A DNA stretch of 64,000 bases from Pirellulales bacterium (GTDB lineage: Bacteria; Planctomycetota; Planctomycetia; Pirellulales; UBA1268). Of the stretch, positions 31,327 to 41,448 are shown one piece after another. The translations under genes and the position numbers were made by a program. Under the pieces are notes generated by a model. That model worked only from the letters and a program-made list of their open reading frames with translations, was not told the DNA's origin and ran no database searches. Within the stretch, counting starts at the first letter, position 1, and each line of letters begins with the position of its first letter. Location of the stretch: positions 1 through 64,000 of the forward strand of contig JAGYJY010000022.1 in NCBI GenBank assembly GCA_018401745.1, in the 5' to 3' direction.

Positions 31327-33750
31327 TCAGCCCACCGGCTCCAGGGTGGCGTGCGAGAGGATGAAGGTCCGCCGCCCGGCAGAGCCGTCGAAGATGACCG
31401 TGCCCACCATCCGCGGCCCAGCCCCGCCGACCTTCTCAAGGAGACCGTCGCCGTATTCGGCATGCCGCACCCGCTGACCGGGCTTGAGCTCAACCACAGG
31501 CTTGGCCAGGGCCGCGAGCTTCTCAGACATCGCCGCCAAGCCGGCCGACCGCCGCGGAGGACGCGCTGCGGCCGCCTGCAGAGGCCGTGCCTCGCTGACA
31601 TCGTCGTCGTCTGCGGCCGCAGACACCTGGGACGCATCGTCGTCGTCGGGCACGAGCTGGCAGGCATCGTCGTCGGCAAAGGGATCGCCAAGGCCGCCGC
31701 TTCTCATCCCAGAGCCAACCGCGCCGCCCAGCGCGCGGCCCATGGTGCCGCTGGAGGGCGCCTCGCTGCCGGTGAGCTGCGTTTCCTCTCCCGACATCTC
31801 GGCGAGAAACACGCTCGGCGGCGAGATGCGACGGCTCCCACGGTAGTCGCGGATGCGGGCGCAGCTGGCATGAAGATGCTCGCGGGCCCGGGTGATCCCC
31901 ACAAACACCAGCCGCCGCTCTTCCTCAAGCTGCTCCGGATGGTCGAGGCTCCGCTCATGCGGCACGATGCCATCCTCGAGCGCGACGAGGTAGACGACCG
32001 GAAACTCCAGCCCCTTGGCCGCATGCAGGGTCATCAGGGAAACCCGCGGGCTGGCCGGATCCCAGATGTCGGTGTCGGCAACGAGGGCCACGCTTTCGAG
32101 AAAGCTGCCCAGCGGATCATCGTCGAGCGATGACATACCGGCGGAGAGGCCGGCCTCGCTCTCGATCTCTCGCTGCCGCTCCTCATCGATCCCAGCAGCA
32201 ACGGTCACGAGCTCCTCGACGTTGGCCAGGCGGTCGTCTCCGTCGTCTTCGTCGGCATCGGCAGCCAGCATCGCCCGGTAGCCGCTGCGGTCGAGCACGG
32301 CGTTCACCAGCGCCGCCACCGGCCCTGCTGGCCAGCTCCGCGAGCTCCGCATGCAGCCGCAGCGAAGGTCGCCAGCGACGACTGCGGCTCGCTTCGACAC
32401 ACCGTTGACCTCCGCTGCCGCGGCGGCGGCTTCCAGCAGCGAAAGCCCGTGGTCGGCGGCCCACGAGCCGAGCCGATCCAGCGACGTCTTGCCGATGCCC
32501 CGCGGCGGCACGTTGACCACCCGCAGAAAGGCCTCGTCGTCGCGAGGGTTTTTCAACAGCCGCAGCCAGGCCACGATGTCGCGAATCTCCCGCCGCTTGA
32601 AAAACTCCAGCCCTCGGACGAGCTGGTAGGGCACGCCGCAGCTGCGGAGGGCGACTTCCAGCGACCGCGAGAGGGCATTGGTGCGAAACAGAATGCCGAA
32701 GTCGCCGGCGGTGCGACGGCCCGCCATGATCTCGTCGGCAATCTCAGCGGCAATGCGGTCGGCCTCCTCGCGGCTGTCGCCATCGAGCACGATCCGCACC
32801 GGGCTGCCCGGCTCGGCATCGGTCACCAGCTGCTTCGGCTTGCGGCGGGTGTTGCGGGCGATCAGGCGGTCGGCCGTGCCGAGGATGTTGGCCGTGCTGC
32901 GGTAGTTGCGCTCCAGCTTGACCACGGTGGCAGCGGGGTAGTCGCGTTCAAACTCGAGGATGTTGCGGATGCTCGCACCGCGCCAGCCGTAGATCGCCTG
33001 GTCGGGGTCGCCGGTGACGGCCAGGTTGGGATGGTCGATGGAGAGGCCGCGGAGGATGCAGTATTGGGCGGCGTTGGTGTCTTGATACTCGTCGACCAGG
33101 ATGTAGCGGTGGTGGATGTCGAGCGTGCTTCGCAGCTCGGGATGCTCAAGCAGGAGTCGCGCCACATGCACGAGCAGATCGTCGAAGTCGACCGCATTGG
33201 CCTCCAGCATCATCGCGGCGTAGACCGGCCAGATGCGAGCGGCCACCTCATCGACCGGCCGGCCCCAGCGGGGCTCAAACGTTTCGGGGGTGACCAGGTC
33301 GTTCTTCGCCCGGCTGATGATCCCCGCCACCCGATCAATCGGCGTCCGCGCGAGGGCCACGCCGGCCCGCTTGGCAGCCCGCTTGAGCGTGGCGGCCGCA
33401 TCATCGGTGTCGAAGATCGAATAGTCGCTCGTCAGACCGATCATGCGGGCATGCCGCCGCAGCAGCCTGGCGGAAAACCGATGGAAGGTGCCCATCTCCA
33501 CCGGCTGCGGGCCGACGAGCTGCGTGACACGCTGCCGCATCTCGTCAGCGGCTTTGTTGGTGAAGGTCAGGGCCACGATCGACTCAGGCCTCACCCCGCT
33601 GGCAATCATGTGGGCGATGCGGTGGGTGACCACACGCGTCTTTCCACTGCCAGGGCCAGCCACCACCAGCAGCGGCCCATCGACATGCGCGGCCGCCTGC
33701 TGCTGGGCTTGATTGAGTCCGCGCAGGAAATCCAGAGGCTCTTTTGTCAT
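31327..33750 (-). CDS. ATP-dependent DNA helicase, UvrD/PcrA family (compensated frameshift inside)
   Basis: An 807-residue superfamily 1A helicase. Motifs: GPGSGKTRV (I), LTFTNKAADEM (Ia), DEYQDTN (II), GDPDQAIYGWRGA (III), ERNYRSTANI (IV), MTLHAAKGLEFPVVYL (V) and FVGITRAREHL (VI). A Tudor-like C-terminal module (GQRVRHAEYGDGLLE) closes it after an acidic linker. Between about 32340 and 32400 the frame reads an out-of-character RCGCMRSSRSWPA, while the other frame reads the helix-like LRLHAELAELAS. A deletion and an insertion about 50 bases apart would explain this. Role: repair and removal of protein from DNA. Confidence 0.92.
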   Translation of the reverse strand: MTKEPLDFLRGLNQAQQQAAAHVDGPLLVVAGPGSGKTRVVTHRIAHMIASGVRPESIVALTFTNKAADEMRQRVTQLVGPQPVEMGTFHRFSARLLRRHARMIGLTSDYSIFDTDDAAATLKRAAKRAGVALARTPIDRVAGIISRAKNDLVTPETFEPRWGRPVDEVAARIWPVYAAMMLEANAVDFDDLLVHVARLLLEHPELRSTLDIHHRYILVDEYQDTNAAQYCILRGLSIDHPNLAVTGDPDQAIYGWRGASIRNILEFERDYPAATVVKLERNYRSTANILGTADRLIARNTRRKPKQLVTDAEPGSPVRIVLDGDSREEADRIAAEIADEIMAGRRTAGDFGILFRTNALSRSLEVALRSCGVPYQLVRGLEFFKRREIRDIVAWLRLLKNPRDDEAFLRVVNVPPRGIGKTSLDRLGSWAADHGLSLLEAAAAAAEVNGVSKRAAVVAGDLRCGCMRSSRSWPAGPVAALVNAVLDRSGYRAMLAADADEDDGDDRLANVEELVTVAAGIDEERQREIESEAGLSAGMSSLDDDPLGSFLESVALVADTDIWDPASPRVSLMTLHAAKGLEFPVVYLVALEDGIVPHERSLDHPEQLEEERRLVFVGITRAREHLHASCARIRDYRGSRRISPPSVFLAEMSGEETQLTGSEAPSSGTMGRALGGAVGSGMRSGGLGDPFADDDACQLVPDDDDASQVSAAADDDDVSEARPLQAAAARPPRRSAGLAAMSEKLAALAKPVVELKPGQRVRHAEYGDGLLEKVGGAGPRMVGTVIFDGSAGRRTFILSHATLEPVG

Positions 33751-33961
33751 CGTCTCCGCGTCTGCTCAGCAGTGACAGCATGGCAGTGATAGCACGGCAC
33801 GTTTCCCCAGCAGCCACGTCGAATATGAACGGCTGCCGCCAAACTGTAGCCGGACAACTGATTTTTTCAGTATATTCCTTCGCCATGCCGACGTCCGTTC
33901 GCTGGCGACGCATCGCACGATGCTTCGTTGAACGGTCACACTCACGCACGGGAGGGACCCC

Positions 33962-34261
33962 ATGCCCAGGATTCCATACAAGAACTTGACGATCTCCGAC
34001 GAACTCGCCGAGAAGCTCGACATGAGCACGGCCGAAATCGGGCTCTCGGTCAGGACGACCAACTGCCTCGAAGAGCGAGGCATCTTCACGGTGCACGACC
34101 TGCTCAACTGCACGAGAGCCGACCTACTCTCGATCTCCAACTTCGGCGAAAAGACCCTTGAAGAGGTCTACCGCGCCCTCGAGAAGATCGGCTTCTACCG
34201 CCGCAAAGACCGCGTGGCCTCAGCAGCCAAGACCCCAGCCACCGAAGCCGCCCTGGCCTAG
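33962..34261 (+). CDS. Stand-alone RNA polymerase alpha-CTD-like protein
   Basis: A 99-residue protein that is almost entirely an RpoA C-terminal domain. LSVRTTNCLEERGIFTVHDLLNCTRADLLSISNFGEKTLEEVYRALEKIGF matches the two helix-hairpin-helix elements that contact UP-element DNA and activators in RpoA. A short N-terminal IPYKNLTISDELAEKLDMS segment replaces the alpha assembly domain, so it cannot build the alpha dimer. A TATATT element lies about 86 bp upstream but has no good -35. A plausible role, by inference, is DNA or activator binding beside RNA polymerase. It is followed by a repeat (R3). Confidence 0.88.
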   Translation: MPRIPYKNLTISDELAEKLDMSTAEIGLSVRTTNCLEERGIFTVHDLLNCTRADLLSISNFGEKTLEEVYRALEKIGFYRRKDRVASAAKTPATEAALA

Positions 34262-34283
34262 GAGCCCAGGCCCAACGAAGCGA

Positions 34284-34413
34284 GGGGTGAGCCCGGGCCG
34301 AATGAGCCGGCCTTGCAGTCGAGCGCAGCCCGGAGGGCGAAAGCGAGAATGCACGAGTGAGCGAAGCCAGGATGGCGAAGCGAACGCTCGGCGAATCGGC
34401 TTGGGCTCACCCC
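34284..34413. repeat. Mosaic intergenic repeat, copy R3 (B2 core only)
   Basis: An isolated B2 core of exactly 130 bp with no A or C module, the minimal form of the family. It differs little from the cores at 27531-27660 and 45985-46114. It starts 22 bases after the alpha-CTD stop and ends 44 bases from the stop of the convergent GDP-fucose synthase gene. Confidence 0.88.
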
Positions 34414-34457
34414 GAGCGCCCCCCCACACGCTCGCCTTAGCGAGTGCGTACGGGTCG

Positions 34458-35420
34458 TCACGCAGAAACGGAGGCGGCCTCAGCGTGCTGCCGCCACCAG
34501 TCGACGGTGGCGGCCAGGCCACGGTCGAAGTCCATCTTTGGCTCCCAGCCGAGCAGGCTGCGGGCTCGCGAGATGTCGAGGCCGCGACGCGGCTGGCCGT
34601 CTGGCTTGGTGTCGTCCCAGCGGATGCCGCCGGTGAAGTCGCAGGCGGCGGCGATCTTCTGCACAAGGTCGCGGATGGCGATTTCTTGTCCGCCGCCGAG
34701 GTTGATCGGCACGGGCTCGCTCATCACTTCGGTGGCCCGCACGATCCCCTCTGCCGCATCATCGACATAGAGAAACTCACGGGTGGCGCTGCCGGTGCCC
34801 CAGCAGACAATCTCGCGGTCACCGGCGAGCCGGGCCTCTTCACACTTGCGGATCAGAGCCGGAATCACGTGGCTTGAGAGCGGATCAAAGTTGTCGCGTG
34901 GGCCGTAGAGGTTGACCGGCACGACGACCGAACTGGCGAGCCCATACTGCCGGAGGTAGCCATCGAGCATCACGAAGATCGCTTTCTTGGCCACGCCGTA
35001 GGGGGCGTTGGTCTCTTCGGGATAGCCGCTCCAGAGGTCGTCTTCGCGGAAGGGGACGGTGGCAAACTTTGGGTAGGCACAGACGGTGCCCGTGTGCACA
35101 AACTTTTCCAGGCCTCTCCGCCGGGCGTGCTCAACGAGGTGCATGCCCATCGCCATGTTGGCGTAGAAGAAGCGGCCTGGCTGGAGCATGTTGGCACCGA
35201 TGCCGCCGACTTCCGCCGCCAGGTGGATCACGATGTCGGGCTTCGCCTGCTCGTAGAGCCGCTCGACATCGGCTTCGCAGGTGAGGTCGAAGTCTTTGCG
35301 GCGAGGCACGACGATGGCTTCGGCAGCCACGCCCCGCTCGCGAAGCACGCGGCAGACCGCCTGCCCAAGAAAGCCGGCGCCGCCGGTGACAACGATTGTT
35401 TTGCCGGTGAGTTCCGTCAT
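34458..35420 (-). CDS. fcl: GDP-L-fucose synthase (NAD-dependent epimerase/dehydratase)
   Basis: A 320-residue short-chain dehydrogenase. The NAD(P) motif is GGAGFLG near residue 14. The catalytic YxxxK is in PYGVAKK, and the conserved TVCAYPKF and SRD-like NFDPLSSHVIPALIRKC segments fit epimerase-reductases that turn GDP-4-keto-6-deoxymannose into GDP-L-fucose. It lies 27 bp after gmd, supplying the second half of the pathway. The product would feed the polysaccharide made by the neighbouring locus. The gene ends 44 bases before a repeat core. Confidence 0.92.
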   Translation of the reverse strand: MTELTGKTIVVTGGAGFLGQAVCRVLRERGVAAEAIVVPRRKDFDLTCEADVERLYEQAKPDIVIHLAAEVGGIGANMLQPGRFFYANMAMGMHLVEHARRRGLEKFVHTGTVCAYPKFATVPFREDDLWSGYPEETNAPYGVAKKAIFVMLDGYLRQYGLASSVVVPVNLYGPRDNFDPLSSHVIPALIRKCEEARLAGDREIVCWGTGSATREFLYVDDAAEGIVRATEVMSEPVPINLGGGQEIAIRDLVQKIAAACDFTGGIRWDDTKPDGQPRRGLDISRARSLLGWEPKMDFDRGLAATVDWWRQHAEAASVSA

Positions 35421-35447
35421 GAGATCGCGAGCGAGTGTGATGATGGG

Positions 35448-36539
<1,092 letters not shown>

Positions 36540-36670
36540 TCAGGCATTCCTTGCCACACCACCCGCAGCCGCTCACTTTACCCCGCCCCCCATCCCGCGG
36601 GAAACACGAATCTTCGCTAAGAAGCGAACGCCCAAGGCGACTGTCGCCGCTGCAGGGCGGCGGATGAAAC

Positions 36671-36949
36671 GGGACGGGTCCTCGGGCCGCGAAGCGGCCT
36701 CGGCGGAGCCGAGGTGCCTGCGGCACCCGAAGACCCGTCCCGCTTGCGCATCCCCGGCCGCAGATCGCCGCGAAGCGGCGAACAGGCCGTCCTCTTTTAA
36801 ACCCTCAGCGAGGGGTGAGCCCGGGGCTGACCCTCCGGCGTACAGGAGCAAGCGACGCCCGGAGGGCCAAAGCGCAGCGCATGTCCGAGCGAGCGAGGGC
36901 CTGGATGGCCCGCAGCGAGCGTCCGGGGGGGCAGCCCCGGGCTCACCCC
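36671..36949. repeat. Mosaic intergenic repeat, copy R4 (C + A + B1)
   Basis: The cleanest complete example. Module C (36671-36741) has fully paired outer arms around CTCGG/CCGAG inner arms. Module A (36756-36792) and the B1 core (36812-36949, 138 bp) follow. It lies between gmd and the EpsI-like gene and ends 22 bases from the latter's stop. About 170 bp between the gmd start and module C holds no recognisable feature. Confidence 0.9.
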
Positions 36950-36971
36950 GAGCGACCCACCATTGCGAACG

Positions 36972-37727
36972 TCAGCCCGCCGCAGCGGCCGTCTCCGCAA
37001 CCGCAGCCGACTCAGCATCATCAGCCTGCGAGTCTGCCTCGGGCTCCTCAAGAGGTGCCGTGGCCGCTGCCGCCACCACCGCTTCATCAAACACCGGCAG
37101 CAGCTGAGCGAGGAAATCGACACACGCCCCCATCGCACTGCCATCGCTGTCGCCGGTTTCGTCAACGATCGCATAGAGCTTGTTGATGGCGGGCTTCCCG
37201 GCGAGCTCGATCCGGGCGATCTGCGGAGCGACCCAGGTGCCTTCGACGCCATAGGTCCAGAAGATCCGCAGGGTCTGGCCCTGCTTGCGGAAGGTGCCTG
37301 TGAAGGTCTCCGCCGTGCGGCCGTCGGCGAGCGGCACCGACTGGCGATGCTCCTGCTCAGCGATCTCGAAGCCGGCGCCTGGGTAGCAGCGGTCGGGCGT
37401 GTGGCCTGAGGCGTCGCTGGGCGTGGCGCAGACCACAAAGGTGGAGACCTGAGCGCCGGTGATCTTGTTGCGGTAGAGGCGGGAGATGTGGCCGACCGCT
37501 CCGGCAACTTCCATCTGACGCGGATCGGTCTCCAGCTCCTTCTCGGCCTCCCAGTCGCCGAAGGACTGCGGGAAGTTTTGCTCAAGCGAGGCCGCCGTCT
37601 TCCGCAGCTCTTCGGCCACGTCGCCGCTCTTCCAGCGGTCGGTCAGCACACCCTGCACCACCGTCACGCCCGCGAGCAGCAGCACCGCAAGCACGACTGG
37701 CAGCATTCCCATTCCGGAGGACTTCAT
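36972..37727 (-). CDS. Exosortase-associated EpsI-like protein
   Basis: A 251-residue exported or anchored protein with an N-terminal hydrophobic segment (MLPVVLAVLLLAGVTVVQG). The body has the features of the EpsI/DUF3485 family found beside exosortases: FPQSFGDWEAEKE, HISRLYRNK, a TPDRCYPGAGFEI segment with a conserved Cys, and WTYGVEGTW. The last 40 residues are an Ala/Glu-rich tail. It follows the BY-kinase gene (72 bp gap) in the exosortase locus. Its biochemical role is not established. Confidence 0.82.
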   Translation of the reverse strand: MKSSGMGMLPVVLAVLLLAGVTVVQGVLTDRWKSGDVAEELRKTAASLEQNFPQSFGDWEAEKELETDPRQMEVAGAVGHISRLYRNKITGAQVSTFVVCATPSDASGHTPDRCYPGAGFEIAEQEHRQSVPLADGRTAETFTGTFRKQGQTLRIFWTYGVEGTWVAPQIARIELAGKPAINKLYAIVDETGDSDGSAMGACVDFLAQLLPVFDEAVVAAAATAPLEEPEADSQADDAESAAVAETAAAAG

Positions 37728-37799
37728 CGGCAGACTCCCGACAGCATCAACTCAGCGAGGCGAGCAGGCCCACGATTGACCGAGCGGCACCAGCATTGA

Positions 37800-39933
37800 T
37801 CAGGATGGCAGCGGCGACATGTAGAGCCGCTTCGGACGGGCATCGGCCACGCCGTTGACCACGGTGCCCTGCACCCGCACGCCCACCGAACGCAGACGCT
37901 CGATTGCAGCAGCCACCTTGGGCACCCGGCTGACATCCTTGAGCGTGGCCACAAGGGCCACGTCGCTGTTTTGGCCGAGCAGCAGCGAGTCGGCGAAGGC
38001 CAGCACCGGGCCGGCGTCGATCACCACATGGTCAAACGAGTCGCGGAAGCCCTGCAGAAGCTTCGGCAGGTCGGGCCGCGAGAGGGCGGAGATGGCCGCA
38101 TAGTCGCACTGGCCGGCGGTGACGGCAAAGAGCCCTTCGATTGTTGTCGGCTGCACCGCCTCGTCGGCGCTGATCTCGCCACGCAGAAGTTCCGCGAAAC
38201 CGACTCCCAGGTCGATGTCGAGGGCGAGGTGCACATTGGGATGGCGGAGGTCGCCATCGAGCAGCAGCGTTCGCTTGTCGGAGCGGGCGAAGCTCGCCGC
38301 GAGCTGCGAGGCCACGGTGGTCTTGCCCTCGTGCTCCACCGCACTGGTGACCAGAATCACCCGCGGTGCCTCGCGGCCGCCCTGTGTGACCAGCGTGCGA
38401 AGGCTGTCGACACATTCGGTGACCTGGCCCTCGTGCCGCCGCCCACGGGCAATCCGCGGCAGCGTGCCGAGCACCCGCACGCCAATCCGCTTTGGCACGG
38501 CATCCGATGAGTCGACCCGATCGCGGAGATACTCCATCGCCACAATCGAGCCGCCGCCCACCACAAGCCCCGCAACGGCAGCCAAGCCTGTCAGCATGAA
38601 GCGGAAGATCTGATCGCTGGCGTTCAGGAATCGTCGCTGCCTCGAGCAGCGTCACGCGGTTTGGCATCGCAAGATCGATCGCTGAGCTTTCCAACTGCTT
38701 GCCGATGTCGTCAGTGACCGTCTGCAGGTGCGAGATCTCACTCCGCCGGGCCTCCATATCCGCATTCGCCTGGCCGAGCAGCGTGGCTTCATCGGCTGCC
38801 TTCTTAAACTCGTCCGCAGCCCGCTGGAGGTCTTCCGCGAGCATCTTGCGACGCATCGTGAGCATGGCCGGACTGTTGGGCAGCACGTCGGTGGACCCAG
38901 AGACGCCCAGCGAGATCTGAGCAATGATCTGAGGCCGCAGCTCCGTTCGCCGCATGTCTATCCGCTCGAGCAGCTGATCCCGCTGACGCCGCAGACGCTT
39001 CACCGCCGGCTCGCTGGCACCACGGGCGCTCCGCTGCTCCTGAAAGCTGATCTCTTCCTCGAGAGTGAGCATCTGCGACTGCATGCTCGCCAGCTGAGGA
39101 TCGCCGGTGATCATCTGCTGGATCACGAGTTCCGGCACGTTGAGCTCTTCAGCCGTCACATCGAAGTCGCCACGTGCCTGGGCGGTCATCACCGCCAGCT
39201 CAGCATCGATCGTGCTGATATCCCGCTCCAGCGAGTTGATCTGCGACCGCAGCGAACTCACGTGGTCGAGCAAGAGCATTCGCTGCGTCGACACCTCGGA
39301 GCTGTCTTTGGTTCCCAGCTGACGGGCGAGATTGTTGAACGTTTCGCGGCGAGAACGAATCTCCGCCATGTTTTCCTTGTACTTCCGCTCCAGCACGTCG
39401 CGGCGGGCGAGCCGCTCCGACCGCTCTTTGTCGACGATGTCGTCGAGGTAGGCGGTCGTCACGTTGTTGACGATCTTGGCCGCATCTTCCGGGTTTTGGG
39501 CCCGCAGCCGGATCTGGAGCACTTCCGACTCCGCCGGCGTGGCCACCTGGAGGTTGTCGGCAAGCCAGTCGACGGGATCCTCGATGTCGGCAAAGGTCGA
39601 GAGCGTCGCCATCTCGGCCTTCCGCATCGCGGAGGCAAGCACGAACGGGCTGGAGATCAGCTGGGCCTGTGTCTTGCGGTACGACTCGTATTCACCGCCG
39701 CTGCCAGACGTGTTGGAGAGCATGTCGCCCGTGCCCCGCACGCGGAGCCAGGCCACCGCCTCGTAGCCCTTGGGCAGCAGAAACCAGGCGAGGGGCGCGA
39801 GGATGCCAGCCAACACGAGGCCGAGAAACACCGCAGGAATCCACTGTCGCCGAAACGCATGCCAGACGCGGGTGTAGTCGATGCCACCAGCCAGCGGATC
39901 CTCAGAAGCCTGGTAGGTCGGAAACGACGGCAT
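37800..39933 (-). CDS. Wzz/GumC-type chain-length protein fused to BY-kinase (frameshifted)
   Basis: The N-terminal part (39933 to about 38610) has a membrane helix (about residues 34-53), a Wzz domain, and a long coiled coil ending RVTLLEAATIP. The C-terminal part (reading from about 38608 to 37800) starts ASDQIFRFMLTGLAAVAGL (second membrane helix). It continues with the bacterial tyrosine kinase: Walker A SAVEHEGKTT, A-prime LLLDGDLRHP, and DHVVIDAGPV. One extra base near 38610 separates the frames. The usual C-terminal Tyr cluster is nearly absent (one Tyr in the last dozen residues). The protein controls polysaccharide polymer length and export; here it is part of the exosortase locus. 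Confidence 0.88.
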
Positions 39934-40284
39934 CTGCTGGGTGCTCAGCGCCGTGCCTGGGCCGGTGTTGCGAAGCGCAAGTTCTCCAACGGAAGGCCCC
40001 GCTTCGAGCTGCGGAAGCCTTGCATCCGTGGGGAAACCGATTCATCGCTCATCGATGGTGTACCTCATGTTTGCAGGCCGCCTTGCCATCGGCCTGCACT
40101 GCCTGATCCCGTTCTCAACACGTTGCGGTCAAAATGTTGCGGTCAAAACGTTGCGTCGTGCACATGGAGCCGACAGAGCTTCGCCCGAATGCTCTGCCAC
40201 CTCTTGTCTCCTTACCAATCTTGCACGTTTTTCGTGTGCGAACCACCCTCCGGCGGTATTTCGAGGGTTCTGCACCCTCATCTT
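39934..40284. promoter_or_regulatory. Gap before the kinase gene with a 14-bp tandem repeat
   Basis: 351 bp without a gene. At 40121-40148 a 14-bp unit (core GTTGCGGTCAAAA) occurs twice in tandem, followed by a partial third unit (CGTTGCG, 40149-40155). On the minus strand each unit reads TTTTGACC, a -35-like or operator-like half. The remainder shows nothing recognisable. It could control the BY-kinase and EpsI genes separately from the exosortase gene. Confidence 0.45.
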
Positions 40285-41442
40285 CTATCGCAGGCCACCA
40301 ACCCCGCCGCCCGACATCGGCACCCGCGAGACCGCCTGCTCTTCGAGAAACAGGCTCGCGAGCATCTTCTGCTCCACAAACAGCAGCACGAGGGCCATCG
40401 GCATCATGATCCAGCCGGCGAGATCGTGAAAAACCATCTCCGCTGTTTCCGAACTGGCCACCTGGTAGAGCAGGCCCGTGACGGTGATGCGGATTGAGTT
40501 GACCAGCAGGGCGATCGGGATGGAGCTCGCCATGATCACCGCGTTTTCCCACCACTCGCGATCGCCGAGCATCACAATCGCCACCGAGAGCGCGATGAAA
40601 ATCGTCAGCATCCGCAGCCCGCTGCAGGCGTCGACCACACCGAGCTGCATCTCACCCACAACGATGCGGTTGCCGTCGCGAAACGCATCCAACCCCAGCG
40701 TCTGCAGGGCAAAGGTGCTCACGATCGTGGCCAGCGTCTGCAGCGGCCCCAGCAGATACCGCGTGGCCTCGTCTGGCAGGGGATACATGAAACTCAGAAA
40801 CGCCACCGGAGCCCACGCCCAGCGAAACAGGCTCCAGCCGCCCACCATCAGCATCACGCCCGCCAGGGCGGGCACGAACGTGTACATGTCGATCGTGACA
40901 ATCCGGAAGCGGGCCATCAGCAGCCGCAACCCGAAGCTGGCCACCAGCAGCCCCAGCCCCGCCATCCGCTCCCAGGTGGGCACCGGCTGGGCGATCGGCT
41001 GCCGCCACCAGAAGAGCATCACCGCTCCAAACAGCGGCACCAGCCAGCCGTGCGAATACTGGGCGTCGTCCCAGCTGCTGGCAGCGTTCATCAGCCCGGG
41101 CCAGTAGCTGTAGATCAACAGCCCAGTGAAGGCCGCGATCAGCATCCAGCTCATCCGCTCTGCCGGCTCGCGAAGGTCTTCCAGAAAGGCACGGCCCCGC
41201 GCTTTTGCGGCCGCCAGCAGGCCGACGTCGTCGACGCTGGGAAACGCATGCGTTCGCGCAACGGCCGCTGCCGAGGAGCGAGACTGACGCCGCCCTGCGG
41301 GGCCGATCGGCAGGGTGCCAGGAGACTTGGCCACAGGCGATCGACGGCCTTGCTGACCGACTGCTTTTGCAGGCTGATCAACACCAGCCGGTCCGCCCGT
41401 CTCGAGGGCTGTCATGTCGCTATCAGGTGGGGTCTGTTCCAT
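40285..41442 (-). CDS. Exosortase (XrtA/EpsH-type transpeptidase)
   Basis: A 385-residue integral membrane protein with about eight hydrophobic helices after an 85-residue polar N-terminal tail. The catalytic triad is visible: Cys in VVDACSGLRML, Arg in LLVNSIRITVTGL, and His in MVFHDLAGW. Exosortases cleave PEP-CTERM-type tails and act with EPS loci. It starts 6 bases after the prepilin peptidase stop. No PEP-CTERM substrate gene is in the window. The long N-terminal extension has no assigned function. Confidence 0.92.
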   Translation of the reverse strand: MEQTPPDSDMTALETGGPAGVDQPAKAVGQQGRRSPVAKSPGTLPIGPAGRRQSRSSAAAVARTHAFPSVDDVGLLAAAKARGRAFLEDLREPAERMSWMLIAAFTGLLIYSYWPGLMNAASSWDDAQYSHGWLVPLFGAVMLFWWRQPIAQPVPTWERMAGLGLLVASFGLRLLMARFRIVTIDMYTFVPALAGVMLMVGGWSLFRWAWAPVAFLSFMYPLPDEATRYLLGPLQTLATIVSTFALQTLGLDAFRDGNRIVVGEMQLGVVDACSGLRMLTIFIALSVAIVMLGDREWWENAVIMASSIPIALLVNSIRITVTGLLYQVASSETAEMVFHDLAGWIMMPMALVLLFVEQKMLASLFLEEQAVSRVPMSGGGVGGLR

Positions 41443-41448
41443 ATGCCG

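Noticed and set aside
32449-33789. 446-codon plus-strand frame over the helicase gene
   Set aside because: Shadow of the UvrD/PcrA coding strand; composition is His/Arg/Gly-rich without motifs.
38728-40497. 589-codon plus-strand frame over the Wzz-kinase gene
   Set aside because: Antisense shadow; the minus strand carries recognisable Wzz and kinase motifs.
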